Under the pieces are notes generated by a model. The model made no database searches. It was given only the letters and a program-made list of their open reading frames with translations, and was not told the DNA's origin. A DNA stretch of 64,000 bases from positions 2,667,041-2,731,040 of the forward strand of contig QVOM02000057.1 in the NCBI GenBank assembly GCA_003586115.2. The letters run 5' to 3'. The position numbers were made by a program, and so were the translations under genes. This DNA is from Salvator merianae. Taxonomy: Eukaryota; Chordata; Lepidosauria; Squamata; Teiidae. Numbering within the stretch: position 1 is the stretch's first letter; every line of letters begins with the position of its first letter. Below, piece by piece: positions 45,892 through 58,090 of this stretch.

Positions 45892-47030
45892 ATTTTGAAA
45901 CACTGAGCATGTCTTGTGCTGCTGTTTGTCATGAGCCTATTAATTTAATGAAGCATCTTCCTGATGTGCTTCACATCCTCTCATTAGCTCCAGTCGGTTG
46001 TTAGGATGGACAGCAAGTCTTGCAAAAGGTTGACCATTATTAGGCTGCTGAGACGCTTCCTAACTATTTGTTGCTATTAGCAGCAACAGGTCACATAAAT
46101 GATTTCCTGCTGGACAATCCGATCAGGTGATCATCTGTGTTTATTAAAATCATTGAGTTTGCAGACATAGAAATAAATAAACCTAAAGGGAGCACAAATG
46201 CTTAAAAGAAAACTGCTATCCACCCACAGCAAATTGCAACAATCTCAACATTGATTGTTGGCATTGACACACCCTTCCATAAGCATTGTTGCCACCGAAC
46301 AGATTTGTGCTATCTAGTGAGGAATCTCTTCCTACACATCCAGCTATAAGAGAGCCATATAATAGTCATCCATCTTGTTTGAATGCTCAGCGAATGAATT
46401 AATGAAGAAAATTTTATTGATTAGTCCCGAGACAATTTCATAAGAGGCGCAGACATACAGATAAACAAAGAAGAAAGTTAACACAAATCAGATTAACCTT
46501 TGCTCAGTAGAGATGGGCAGAAACTTAAAACTGGCTGCTTGGTTCAAAGCAACTGCTTGACTGTCCTATTTGTAATAGTTTTGGGGCTGTTGGATGGTCA
46601 TCTTTTCCCTGCATTTGCCCCACCCTGGTTTAAAGCCTCAGAAAAGTCACCTCTCCAACATTCAGGATTTTATAGCTCTGAAGGCATTGTTTCTTTAAGC
46701 TGAGTTGGACAAGAAAACTATATAAGCAAATAGCTGGGAGTATCCTGCCAAGTAGCCAATCAGTTGGTAGCACCAGTAGTCAGGGTAGGTCTTGCCTGAC
46801 TTGGAGGAGGCAAATATAGACTACAGAGTGGCAAAATAAAGTAAACTCTTGGCTGTTGTTTGGAAGGCATTATTTTGTGTGTCTGAGAAAAAGGATTTAT
46901 TTGTTTTTTCTTAAAGGGATGACTGCAAAAACCACTGTCTGATTGCACCCTTTGTTTTATGTTAAGATGAAATTTTAAACTTCCATAGAAATGAAAAATA
47001 CTGAGAACCTTGTGGTCAGAATTTCAAAAT
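45892..47030. other. No gene seen
   Basis: Spacer between two converging genes of the repeat family. A TAGAGATGGGC terminus near 46508 suggests another degraded hAT-like element. Nothing else is recognisable. Confidence 0.5.
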
Positions 47031-47036
47031 TTTATT
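47031..47036 (-). terminator. Poly(A) signal of the inverted Cys-repeat gene
   Basis: On the minus strand the context reads CAAAATAAAATTTTGAAATTC, equivalent to the ends of the 45091, 53691 and 58469 genes. It lies about 370 bases after the stop of the open frame. Confidence 0.65.
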
Positions 47037-47406
47037 TTGAAAAATAATATAGTACAAGGGATGGTACAATAAACTCACCAAATTCAAGGAGAAACATATA
47101 AGAGATAACTAATCCACCTCCATGTCTCATTTCCGCTACACAGGCAAAAACATTAAATGACTCAGAGGTTATTCCATGGATTTTGAAAGAAGGAAAAAGC
47201 AACAAAAGGGAGAAAGGGGAAAGATTGAAGGATTTGGGACAGAAAAGAGATCAAGAAGATACCAGGAGGTTTGTTCTTGTTAATCAGCAAGATGTGGTTG
47301 ATAATTTGAAAGTAATAAATGCAGTCATTCTTCCAAGAAGCTCTTGTGCAATTACTGGAGTTTGACTGCTGGAGTTCTACTTTTAATGCTTACTCAAGAC
47401 TTGGTC

Positions 47407-48792
47407 TCACAACTGCCGCAACCAAAACAGAGCTGCCGACAAGAACAAGTAGAACAGCACTGCACTGGCTACCGCAGAAGGGAGCTCAGCACCACCTAGC
47501 ATAGCAATGAAGGCAACAGCAACACTGGCGGTGACAGCAGGAGGGGAACTCGCATTCCAAAGAGCACTGAGACTGTCTGGAGCAGCAGGAGTGGCATCAG
47601 CACTTGGAACAGAAGTCACACTGGCCTCAGAAGCAGGGGTTGAACTGAGACCCGGAACAGCACTTGGACTGGCCAAAGAGGCAGGGGTTGCATCCACACT
47701 TGGAACAGCATTTGGACTGGCCAAAGAGGCAGGGGTTGCATCCACACTTGGAACAGCATTTGGACTGCCCATAGCAGCAGGGCTCACGTCCATACTTGGA
47801 ACAGGGCTCAGATTGGCCACAGGTGCAGAGGTTACATCCACACTTGAAACAGAGTTTGGATCCTCCACAGGTGCAGTGGGCCCACCCACACTTGGGTCAG
47901 GGCTCAGATTGGCCACAGGTGTAGGGGTTGCCTCTGCACTTGGAACACAGTTAGGATTGGCTACACGTGCGGGGGTCATATCCACATTTAAAATAATATT
48001 CAGACTTGTCACAGGTGCGTTAGTCACATCCACACTTGGATCAGAGCTCAGGTTGACCACAGGTGCATGGGTCACATCCATACTTGAAAGAGAGTTTGGA
48101 TCGGCCACAGGTGCAGGGGCCCCATCCACATTTAAAATAATGCTCAGACTCATCACAGATGCGTTGGTCACATCCACACTTGGATCAGAGCCCAGATTGA
48201 CCACAGGTGCAGGAGTTGCATCTGCACTTGGAACAGAGTTTCGATTGACCACAAGTGCAGGGGTCATACCCACATTTGGAATAATGCTCAGACTGGACAC
48301 AGGTGCGTTGGTCACATTCACACTTGGAACAGAGTTTGGATTGGCCACAGGTACATGGGTCATATCCACATTTAAAGTAAAGCTCAGATTGGTCACAGGT
48401 GCGTTGGTCGCATCCACACTTGAAATAGAGTCTGGATTGTCCAGAGGGGCAGGGCTCACATCCACACTTGAAACAGGATTCAGATTGGCCACAAGCGCAG
48501 TGGTCACATCCACACTTGGAACACAGTTAGGATTGGCAGCAGGTGCATGGTTCACATCCACACCTGCAACACGACATAGATTCGCCGCAAGTTCAGGGGA
48601 CACTTCTGCAAGTGGAACAATAACGACATTGGCCACAGGTGCTGGGGTCACGTCTGCACTTGGAACTGAGTTTGGACTGGCCACAGGTGCAGTCATCATA
48701 TCCACATTTGAACAGGGCTCTGATTGGCCACAGGTGTGTTGGTCACATTCAGGCTTGGAGCAACAAGGTAACTTGCATCTTCCTCCATCCAT
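47407..48792 (-). pseudogene. Frame-shifted Cys-repeat gene; other frame open for 461 codons
   Basis: The exon-2 leader, TTAAAATGG start and 48-bp repeat show this is an inverted relative of the 53691/58469/63150 genes. Residues 1-28 are in the cysteine frame (MDGGRCKLPCCSK... GQSEPCS). One base is missing near 48708-48711, where sisters have TGTTCCAA. The ancestral frame continues as KCGYDPCTCGQSKLCS-like units, but with stops at 48595, 48529, 48187, 48043, 48022, 47953, 47899, 47629 and 47599. A short Cys-rich end (about 47467-47392) is in the third frame. The shifted frame stays open to 47407: Val/Ala/Pro/Ser/Asn/Asp repeats such as PVANPNSVPSVDVT, then a hydrophobic C-terminus. Acceptor (48806-48805), donor, TATA and poly(A) signal all look intact. 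Either a transcribed pseudogene or a gene that now uses another frame; the sequence alone cannot decide. Confidence 0.65.
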
Positions 48793-49550
48793 TTTAATAA
48801 GAACCTGTAGTAAACAAAATGGCTACTTCTGAACAATACCTTCCCTATTTTCAAACACATGAATTACTCTGAACATGTACATTTCTTCACTTACGCAAGA
48901 TCAAAAACTATAGAGTGGTACATAAATCAGTTAGGAAATAATGAAACAGGCTGGTCAGTTTGGAAATCAACTGGCATTTATGCCATTCCTCCTCCTCCTC
49001 ATTTTGTTTGGTTTTCTTGTTTTTTAAAAGCTAATTTCCATTTTAATAGCATGTTATTCCACTATTGAATCATCCACTATTTAATCATGAGGGTGCATGC
49101 TACAAATTTACTACAGACGACATTAATGATAAATGATATTCTAAGTCAGTTGGTCAAAACTGAAATGGTGAAACAAAAGGGAAAAATGACATGATTTTCA
49201 TGGGAACTCATTATATGAACAGCTAAATACCCTCTTTTTTTCATGTAAGGTCCACTTTCCTCCCCAAAAAAGTCCTTCTAAAATAATCCTGCTCTTTTTA
49301 CCTTGAAATATGTTTTTGCTAACAATCCTCACTTATTAAAATATATCTTAATTTGCTCTATTCTTTCTTTCAAGACAGGAACTGTTGACTGCTGTGTGAA
49401 CCATCAGGTTTTTCCTGGAACAGATTTTTTGTTTGTTTTAGCAGCATTGCCCAAGTCTCTTGCAGACTGCCAATTTAATGTTACAAGGAAGATTTACTCT
49501 TGTGGGTTGTGTCTTTACTTCTGGCAACTAGATTATAAAGGAGGGCTGTA

Positions 49551-49833
49551 GTTTCAGTTAGGGATGTGCCAAGTTGGTTTTAGTGTGAACCAAAGCACCC
49601 CCAGATCAAATTCATGCTGAACCAAGGAGGTTCAGTCATACCAAACAGGTTCACGTTCATTAGTATTTTGTCTTTTTAAAGGTCTTTTTAAATTGTATTT
49701 TATGTGTATAATCAGTTCAAGATTTGAATCTAGCTGATTGGAGCTAGTTTTAATTTAAATTGAACTGCACATGGTTTAGTTCAATTTGGGCCAAACCACC
49801 ATTTTCAAGTTTGTAAACATCTCTAGTTTCAGT
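49551..49833. mobile_element. Short hAT-type MITE with perfect 8-bp duplications
   Basis: The element spans 49559-49825. GTTTCAGT is repeated exactly at 49551-49558 and 49826-49833. The ends are TAGGGATGTGCC and AACATCTCTA. It lies in the intron of the inverted Cys-repeat gene. Confidence 0.85.
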
Positions 49834-50887
49834 GTTGTCATTTTACAACACCTTTCAGCTTTCATTCAGTAAGCAGCACTGATAAGGAGCATATTTTAAG
49901 GTTGATGTTAGTGCCCATTGATCACAAAATAATCCTTCACTGAGCAAGCAATGAAGAAGGGCATGATTCAATTTCTACTGTCCGATAGCAATCTGCATTC
50001 TCAATCAGCAAGCAGCCCTGGTTACCGTCATTTAATAAAATGATTATAGACTTACCCTAGCCTCTGGTACCCGCAAATAGCCAGTGAAAGAGCATCATTT
50101 AGCAGCAAATTGCTGGTGAGACATATTGAAGGCCCTGATGAAAATGGAGCAAGCAACGGTTAGGTTCAACAGCAACAAGTCTTGGTGGAAGGCTCAACAT
50201 AATTGAAACCTTGCAGTATTGTTAGGAAGGCAATTAAAAAATTTGCATAGGAAACAGTAAAGCAGCCAGATATTGTTACAAAACCCAGCTCAAGGTTGGA
50301 GCAGCTGAAGCATGAGCTATACCTCCTGCTGCTTCCTTGCTTTCCCATTGGCATCAGCTGTTGTGTGACCATCTTTCTCATCAAGAGATGAGTACAATGG
50401 CTGTCTTTATGGCACTGATAGGATCACTTTTATTAAATGGCCAACTTCAACCCCAGCTTTACAGTACTCTGGGTTGCGCCTATACGATTACAAACTTTAC
50501 ATAAAATATTTTTTTCCACATATTTGTGACTAAATAATAAGCATGACTTATACTTCAGTGAATCTTTTAAGGTGTGGAATACAATATTTGAAGTTTCAGA
50601 TATCTTACAAATATAAGACATAAAAGAGGGTTTTATTGACAAGGGAGCCCATGGCAGAAAATACATCACTGTTTTCCAAATCATCTCAGAATTGAGGCAG
50701 AACCCAAATTAAGCAGGGCAGAACACACGCCCATAGAACTTGTTCAGCAAAGCTCATAGAACTTGTTCAGCAAAGCTCCATTGTCATGAACTACACTTAA
50801 CCCCCAAACCAGCTTTGGCTGGATAGAAGACCTATAGGGCTACCCAAATTCTTGTTTTGCTATTCTGAGGGAATTGGTTCAGCTCAC

Positions 50888-50940
50888 CTTCTTTACCAGT
50901 AGGACTTTGAACGGCCAGTGAAGACTGGTGGATGAATGGG
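50888..50940 (-). other. Non-coding exon 1 of the inverted Cys-repeat gene
   Basis: Donor GTGAGC reads down from 50887. The exon end (CTGGTAAAGAAG) matches the CTGCTAAACAAG ends of the sister genes. The intron is about 2.08 kb. The start is inferred. Confidence 0.65.
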
Positions 50941-50961
50941 AAGCTCCAAGATGGAAGACCT

Positions 50962-50999
50962 TTTTATATAGCCCTATGCTCTCTATCTATTGGATGTGA
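50962..50999 (-). promoter_or_regulatory. Core promoter of the inverted Cys-repeat gene
   Basis: TATATAAAA reads on the minus strand from 50970, with TCACATCCAATAGATAG starting 29 bases upstream at 50999. The shared block is recognisable but weaker than elsewhere, consistent with relaxed constraint. Confidence 0.6.
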
Positions 51000-53070
51000 G
51001 TTGCCACCAATGAAAAGGCACTATAAAGTTACATATGGCAAGATTTTCCCAACCTATGATTCGTGAAATTATGCCCGTCTTTCCCGCACAAGTGTCTTTT
51101 CAGTGGTGTATAATTTGTGTCACTTCATGCTCATTACTCTAGAATTCTGACATCACACCCACCGGACACTGTTTGAAAATTATGGCTTTAGGAATAAAGA
51201 TCTTGAGGGGAATAAACATCTTGTTGGGAACCATGCAGTGGTTAATATTCAGAAGCACGTGACTGTTCACCATTTGCTTATTACATTTGACTCTTCTTGC
51301 TAGAAGCCATCTATTACATCTCTCTTAAAGGTTGCAATTACGAACATTTTCTGCAAGTAGAAGAGATGAGGTCAGCATGGAGTTCACTTAGTGGGACTCT
51401 AAGATGTGTAGTTCAAGACTCCATTCCGTCTTTTTGGTAGGGAACCTTTTTCAGTGTTCTCAGATCTCCATTCCCCTTCCAAATGAGGAAACTACATCTA
51501 GGGTGAATTCATATCATAGATTGGGTTTGGTAGTGAATTGCTGCTATAATTTGTGCCAACTCCAGCTTCCAAATCATTTCCAAGGGCATTCCCCAAACAG
51601 GACCCATTCACACCACAACAAATTAGGTTGTTTTAGGACATAAGAAGGATTGAGAGATTTTTGGCAAGATCACACCCTTCAGATTTAACGCTCACAGAGA
51701 CTGACTGTCTTTTATTCATATGTTTCATGCTCCCAGGGGTAAGTCCATCAACATGGGACTTTTCTCCTCTTCGCCCCACCCTCTTTTTCCCCTCTGTGCC
51801 CTCTGTGATTGGATGCACTTCTGTCAATCACATTTTGGCTTCTTGGGTAAGGGAGTGTCCATCTGCCTCTGTCCCCACCCCTGCCTATTGTCCATCCAGT
51901 ATATATGCATGCATATGTATAATCGTGAATTTCCAGCTTAAATTGAGCTTGCTGATGAATTGCTGTTATATTCTGTGCAGACCTCAGTTTCCAAAAGATC
52001 TCCAAGGGCAGCCCCTCATAGAGTGAATTACTATAATCCAAGCATGAAGTCCCCAGAAGATGGAGCATTGTGGTTAAGATTATTTTAACTCTCTGATTTC
52101 ACTTCAGGATTTTTTTTTGTTTAGTTTTCAAGGATTCATTTTGACTGCCATAGTTTCCTTCCCAATCCAGTTCACAACATGGTTTAATGTACACATTTCT
52201 GAAAACTTGTCTTGCATGCTGAACAACTGAAAACCAGCATACTGAGTAACATAAATTTTAGATTCCTGTAATCCACATGGTGAGATGGGGTCAGGAATGG
52301 AATATGTTAAGTTCAATAAACCATAAAATCTGAAGATCCAGAAATGACTCCAGGAGGGTTTTAACTTGTACACAAAATGTAAGTTGGAGTAATAAGTGGC
52401 CTCCTTCAAGCTGAATCATATTACTCACCTCTCTAACAAAGGAATTAGGATTCGAAGACCATAAGATCATGAAAAGGAAATATCTTTCTCATTGCCATCA
52501 GTTGCAGGACAGGCAAAAAACAAACAACCCTATCAGACCGATGTCTAAAGACAGAATTAGGGTAAAGTAATTAAAAAGTAATTATCTAAGTAGACAAAAT
52601 TAATCATCCCCTACTAGAGTTCAAGACCTCCGTACATAACTCCAGACCATTGCTGTCACTTTTTCCTGCTGTTGAGTAAGAACCTACAAATCATGTTTTT
52701 AATTACAGAGAAGGAGAAGGAATGACCTCAAAGAGTGAAAGTGGGTATGGGTAAGCAAATCAGGAACCACCATCACATGCTGTTGAGCATCCAGGCTGAC
52801 ATTCAGCTCCGGGGTTCCTCAGGAGGTGAGAACATACTCCTCAACCCAGTCTGCCTCCCTGAAGCCATTTGGAAGTGTCCTCTGGTGTGTGTGATGCAAG
52901 AGTTATACGGTGCTGAACACCAAAGGCCTCTAATTATATACCATAGGAATATTCCCTCATCATGACAGATGAGCATCAGCTCACGAGCACGGGGTAGGAG
53001 AACGGATGGCACACCAAGGAGATGCCTACTTGGTAGGTAGTGAGGAATGTGTCTCCTCCTTGGTGGTGCC
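51000..53070. other. Spacer between divergent Cys-repeat promoters
   Basis: About 51000-51640 matches 56670-57300 and 61350-61980. About 52700-53070 matches 57610-57980 and 62290-62660. Between them is sequence not kept in the other copies, including a segment near 51950-52050 that repeats the TTTCCAAA...CTCCAAGGGCAG stretch of 51560. No gene is seen. Confidence 0.55.
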
Positions 53071-53109
53071 TCATCTCTTAGGGGGAGGGCACAGGGTGCT
53101 GTATAAAAG
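53071..53109 (+). promoter_or_regulatory. Core promoter of Cys-repeat gene A
   Basis: TATAAAAG at 53102-53109, with TCATCTCTTAGGGGGAGG starting 31 bases upstream. The same arrangement recurs at 58010 and 62691. Confidence 0.8.
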
Positions 53110-53130
53110 GATCCTTTGTCCCTGAACTCT

Positions 53131-53182
53131 TCACTTGTTGACCTAACCCAACTGTGCCTACAAGCTCCCACTGCTAAACAAG
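53131..53182 (+). other. Non-coding exon 1 of gene A
   Basis: The exon ends CTGCTAAACAAG before GTAAGTTG. The intron runs 53183-53675, ending TTCTTCTAG. The start is inferred. Confidence 0.7.
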
Positions 53183-53690
53183 GTAAGTTGAATTCAGATT
53201 CTCAAAAAGGCAAAGCAAGAACTTAGGTCTTCTGCAGAGCTCTCTCATGGGTTGGGATAGTGGATGGAGGATTACAAAGGAAATGGCTAGAAGCTAAGAT
53301 ATGGAATTGCTTGCTCTTTGCTATTTAAATGGGTCTGTTCTTAGTACTTGGCGACGGCTTGATGCTCAAGACTTTTTAAGCAAGGAAATATTGGTAGTGG
53401 ATTTTTTCAGAGTAATATTGGATCTTCTTGTCTAGATGCTTGGCTTCCCAAAGAATTGACCATTCACAAAACACCGACCAGAACACAGATTCATCCTCCT
53501 TCTCATTGTTTCCTCTTTTCAACTCTATTTTATTGGGGAGAAAGTTTAAACAGGTTTTCTCTGAAATGTTCACATGAATTCAATTTAAAGCTTAGAAAAG
53601 CATCTGTATCCAATAATATAGGGAAATGCGCAAAGGGAAGGTATGCAATGACGCTAACTACTTTGCTTCTTCTAGATCCGTTCCTCTAAA

Positions 53691-54266
53691 ATGGCCTGCT
53701 GTGGAACCAAATCACTCTGCTGTTCCAAGTGTGGATGCAACCCCTGCTGCTGTGGCCAGTCCAAGTGCTGTGGCAAGTGTGGTTGTAGCCCCTGCTGCTG
53801 TGGCCAGTCCAAATGCTGTTCAAAGTGTGGATGCAACCCCTGCTGCTGTGGACAGTCTAAATGCTGTGGCAAGTGTGGATGCAACCCCTGCTGCTGTGGA
53901 CAGTCCAAGTGCTGTGGCAAGTGTGGATGCAGCCCCTGCTGCTGTGGCCAGTCCAAGTGCTGTGGCAAGTGTGGATGCAACCCCTGCTGCTGTGGACAGT
54001 CCAAGTGCTGTGGCAAGTGTGGTTGTAGCCCCTGCTGCTGTGGCAAATGTGGATGCAACTCCTGCTGCTGCGGTCAGTCCAAGTGCTCCCCTTGCTGCTG
54101 TGGTCAGTGCTGCTGCACCCCCTGTGGTGGCTGTTCCAAGTGCTGCTCTTGCCCCTCCTGCTGTGGCCAATGCCGCTGCTGCTCTCCTTGCTGCTCTCAG
54201 CAGTCCTGCTGTGGTGGTTCCTGCTGCAGCCCCTGCGGTTGCGGCTGCTACCAGAACAAGTGCTGA
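53691..54266 (+). CDS. Cysteine-repeat EDC protein, tandem copy A (191 aa)
   Basis: The protein starts [17 protein letters not shown]. It continues with about seven 16-residue units of the form [16 protein letters not shown], alternating Asn-Pro and Ser-Pro at the hinge. A less regular tail follows ([38 protein letters not shown]), ending [10 protein letters not shown]. Cysteine is over 40%; each unit has one Gln and two Lys, so both disulfide and transglutaminase cross-linking are possible (inference). The ATG is 15 bases after the acceptor. Its 3' half and 3' UTR are nearly identical to gene B, while its promoter, intron and first codons are more diverged from B than B's are from C. EDCRP-like in composition. 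Confidence 0.87.
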   Translation: MACCGTKSLCCSKCGCNPCCCGQSKCCGKCGCSPCCCGQSKCCSKCGCNPCCCGQSKCCGKCGCNPCCCGQSKCCGKCGCSPCCCGQSKCCGKCGCNPCCCGQSKCCGKCGCSPCCCGKCGCNSCCCGQSKCSPCCCGQCCCTPCGGCSKCCSCPSCCGQCRCCSPCCSQQSCCGGSCCSPCGCGCYQNKC

Positions 54267-54575
54267 TTTGGTGCAGCTGACGTCGAGGTTCAGAATTCTG
54301 GATTATTATCCAAGAAGCCAGAGACAATCTCCAATCTCCAAAGCTGTTGTAGAAGGTTTTCTTCCTGAGCTCATGATGTGACCTTCATGCGTGTCTTTTT
54401 CAAGGAACTTCTGTTTTCTGACTTTATTTCTCTCTCTGCTTATGGAATGATTTGTGAACAGAAAGGGATTTCTTTCCCTTTTGGTCTTCTAATGGTGGTG
54501 GACTTTTCTGAGTGTCTCTTTTTTTTCTTTGGAAATTACAATGTTTAAACATCCTTTCCTTTTATTAATTCTTAA

Positions 54576-54581
54576 AATAAA
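54576..54581 (+). terminator. Poly(A) signal of gene A
   Basis: AATAAA 310 bases after the stop in an AAAATAAAATTCTGGAATC context shared with gene B. Confidence 0.75.
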
Positions 54582-55289
54582 ATTCTGGAATCATGACAAT
54601 TTCGTCCCTTGTATCATTCATTTCAAGCAAACATTAATCTTCTGATTAAAAAGAAAAAAAGGCTGTACACAAGATTTGACCTCTCCTAGCCTTCATCTTC
54701 ATGGGGTGTTGGATGGGCACTGACTTATTGGTCCTACGTTTATCAGTTTCACTAGCATCTGACAAGTTTCTCTTTACTGATTCTGCTTACCAAAACCAGT
54801 AGTCTGCATGCCTTGTACACTGATAATGTAGGTGTGCCCTGTTCTGTATCCTCATTTACATCCCCAATTGTCCCACTCAACAGTCAAATCAAACTAGAGT
54901 TCTCCAAATTTTCATACCACCAACAATCAAATCAAATTCCCTCTAAAAATAAACTGTCAGATTCCCTTCTCTCCTGGAGATCTGTCAGAACAGAAATTGT
55001 GAACCTGTTCTATATGGCCCTGATTTACTACCTATTGTATAATTTCCTACATTTAGAAAATTCCCACATCTATGTTTTTTATACTTAGTAGCTAACTTGT
55101 TGTCATTACGGCAACAGGCAAAGGCATTTTACAATCTTTGCAGGTCCAATCTAGTCTGAGATAGAATAACTGAGTCATCAGCATGGTAATAAACAGGCAC
55201 TCGGTCAACTTCGTTGGCTGCCGTGAAGTTTTCCTCTGTCTTGTCACCTCTACATTGCCCTTAAATGTTATTCAGGGCATCATTATTAC

Positions 55290-55693
55290 CATGATACTAA
55301 TGCATATGTTACCGTACTCCTGTTCCCATTAGTCATATGTTGTTTATAATTGCACACTGTTGTACTCCTGTTAGTTCTATAATACACCTGTTAGGTATTG
55401 CATGTTTATGTTCATTGATTCTCATTAGTATGTCATATTATTCCTTTCTAACGTATTCACTGCTTTGTAGTTTTCCATGTGAATTGCTTCTGCTCTGTGC
55501 CGATGGAAGGGGCAAGGGACAGCTGTGGTGTTGAGGGAATTAGGCAGGAAAATGTAAGGTATATTTTTGAGTTGTTGCTGGATGCGTATGTTTTGGCAGT
55601 TTTTAGCTTCTCAAACCATGATGTCGGAATAAAGAATCTTTCATAATTCACAGAAGGTTTATTATTTCTGCTAACTTCCGGCTGGGCCTCACA
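55290..55693 (-). mobile_element. LTR-like repeat in the duplicated spacer, copy 1
   Basis: Same repeat as near 1270-1731. The right edge GGGCCTCACA gives TGTGAGGCCC on the minus strand, and an AATAAAGAATC block precedes it. An open frame on the minus strand (55457-55807) runs into it and may be a retroelement remnant. The left edge is approximate. Confidence 0.45.
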
Positions 55694-56259
55694 CACACAT
55701 TCCTTGGCCAGCTCAATCATTAGGAGCTTTTTCCAAGTGTTCCTCAGGCCGATTCTTAAAAGATTGAAGGCGTAGACCATTTGCCTGTTTTTGCCTCCCT
55801 GAGCCAATCCAGTATTTCACTCAGAAGCCCTGCGAATTTCCATTGTAGCCTCCTGAATTCCTCTTGCAACTGTGTGAAATGTCTGCTGTGGGGAGTGGGG
55901 AGTTAAGCCTTTTAGGTTTCCAACAATCTTTCTTGAGTCATTGCATAAGGGATATTATACCAGCCCCTGAGGTTTTCACAATTATGTGGACCACACAATA
56001 TACCGGTGGTAAAATGTACAACATCTTTGCTGCAGTGTTAGAAAGACCTTCCATTTGCACAATAACAATGGTTAAAATCTGGCAAAATCTTTTTAGCATT
56101 GTGAGTGGGAATTGTATGGATACCATACATAAAATAAGTTGATTCTGAACAGAGGCATGAAAAGATCTTCCATCTTTGAGCTTCTTATTCATTCATCCAT
56201 CTGTCTTCACTGAGCTTTCATGACCTTACTGATAAGATGAACTGAACTGAGGGTTTATA

Positions 56260-56625
56260 TTATTATCATATATATATTATGTGTATTTAACCCAACAGGG
56301 TATATTCATAGATTAATTTTATTCATTGATTGAAATTGAGACTGATTTTATTCACATGTTGCCTTCCTCCTTCTTCAAAAATTTCTTCTAAACTTCATGT
56401 TTCTTACTCCTGCTGATTTCTCAGTTCTTTTCTTTTTCCGACCTGTCTTTTACTATTTACTCTTCAAATCCAGCAATAAGAAGTTCATTATCTAATTCTT
56501 GTAGAAAGTCAATAAAGGGTTTCCAGTTTTCTAGCAAACTTGTCAAGTGTCTTCTTTCTCAGTAAATTAGTCAATTTATCCATTTCAAGGAAATCTATCA
56601 TTTTAACCAGGGTGAGCTGAACCGA
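56260..56625 (-). mobile_element. L1-like 3' fragment, copy 1
   Basis: On the minus strand it reads as a decayed version of the 8580-8858 fragment (KMIDFLEMDKLTNLLRKK-like stretch, then a disrupted continuation) and the same type of 3' UTR. Confidence 0.6.
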
Positions 56626-57980
56626 GTTCTTTATTGACCATCCTTAGCAGTAGTGACAGTAATCAGATATGAGTTACTACCAATCAAATCTTACACGGAG
56701 CATCATTTTCCCAACCCATGATTGGTGAAGTTACGCCTATATTTCTCTGATGAGGACTTTTTCAGTGGTGGATAATTAGAGTCATTTGGTGCTTATTACT
56801 GTAGAATTCTGACATCACATCCACCGGACAGTGTTCAAAAATTAGGGCTTCAGGGATAAAGATCTCGTTAGGATCAATGTGATAATTAATATTCAGATAC
56901 ACATGATCGTTCGCCATTTGCTTATTACATTTGACTCTTCTTGCTAGAAGCCATCTGTTACGTCTCTCTTAAGGGGTGCAATTAGAAGCATTGCCTGCCA
57001 GGGGAAGAGGTTAAGTCAGCATGGAGTTCACTTAATGGGACACTAAAGAACCTGCTGAAGATTCTGTTGGGTCTTCTGGGGATGGAACCTTTTTCAGATC
57101 CCTCAGATCACCATCTCCTTTCCAGCTGAGAAAATCACATCTAGGGTGAATTTACATCATAAATTGTGTTAGCTAATGAGTTGCTGGTAGAGTTTCTGCC
57201 AACTACAGCTTTCAAACCTTCTCCAAGAGCAGCCCCAAACAGGACCCACCAACATCCCAACAGATTAGGCTGTTTAGGGACATGAGGGGGATGGAGAGCA
57301 TTTTTGGCAAGATCACAAACCTTTTTGATTGAAAACCAAACCAGCTGGACACTTTTCTACTTAAATGTTATCTGCCTTCCTAAGAAGTAGTTAGAATTCC
57401 AAGCCCACAAATTCATGACAAGGAAATCTGCTTCTCAGTGTCATCAGTTACAGGGCAGGCAGAAAGACAGGTCTAAAGTAAAGCAATGAAACCTAATTAT
57501 ATAAGAAGACAGAATTAATCATTGCCCACTAGAGTTCAATAATTCCTTATGAATGACAAACCATCGGTGTCACTTTTTCCTACTGTAGAGTAGGAATCTG
57601 CAAATTATGTTTTAATTACAGAGAAGGAGAAGGAATGACTTCAAAGAGTGAAAGTGGGTATGGGTAAGCAAATCAGGAACCACCATCACATGCTGTTGAG
57701 CATCCAGGATGACATTCAGCTCTGGGGTTCCTCAGGAGGTGAGAACATACTCCTCAACCCAGTCTGCTCCCTGAAGCCATTTGGAAGTCTTCTCTGGTGT
57801 GTGTGATGCAAGAGTTGTAGGGTGCTAAGTACCAAAGACTGCTAATTATACACCATAGGAATATTCCCACATCATGACAGATGAGCATCAACTCACGAGA
57901 ACGGGGTAGGAGAACGGATGGCACACCAAGGAGATGCCTACTTGGGTAGATAGGAATGTTTCTCCTCCTAGCTGGTGTCT

Positions 57981-58017
57981 CATCTCTTAGGGGAGGTCAC
58001 AGGGTGCTGTATAAAAG
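57981..58017 (+). promoter_or_regulatory. Core promoter of gene B
   Basis: TATAAAAG at 58010-58017, with TCATCTCTTAGGGGAGG starting 29 bases upstream at 57981. Confidence 0.8.
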
Positions 58018-58038
58018 GATCCTCTGTCCCTGAACTCT

Positions 58039-58090
58039 TCACTTGTTGACCTAACTCAACTGTGCCTACAAGCTCCTACTGCTAAATAAG
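58039..58090 (+). other. Non-coding exon 1 of gene B
   Basis: The exon ends CTGCTAAATAAG before GTAAGTTA, identical to gene C and one base different from gene A. The intron runs 58091-58453, ending TTTCCTGTAG, and is shorter than in gene A. The start is inferred. Confidence 0.7.

Noticed and set aside
47507..48832. 441-codon plus-strand frame opposite the inverted Cys-repeat gene
   Set aside because: Antisense shadow of the repeat. All promoter and splice signals are on the minus strand.
53691..54266. CRISPR-like regular repeats
   Set aside because: The 48-bp periodicity is contiguous coding repeat with no spacers, in a vertebrate gene context.
53626..54381. Long plus-strand frame rich in Ala/Val/Pro overlapping gene A (and similar frames at 58383, 63064 and 45047)
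   Set aside because: It is the shifted-frame reading of the 48-bp cysteine repeat. It starts in the intron, and the cysteine frame has the proper start after the acceptor.
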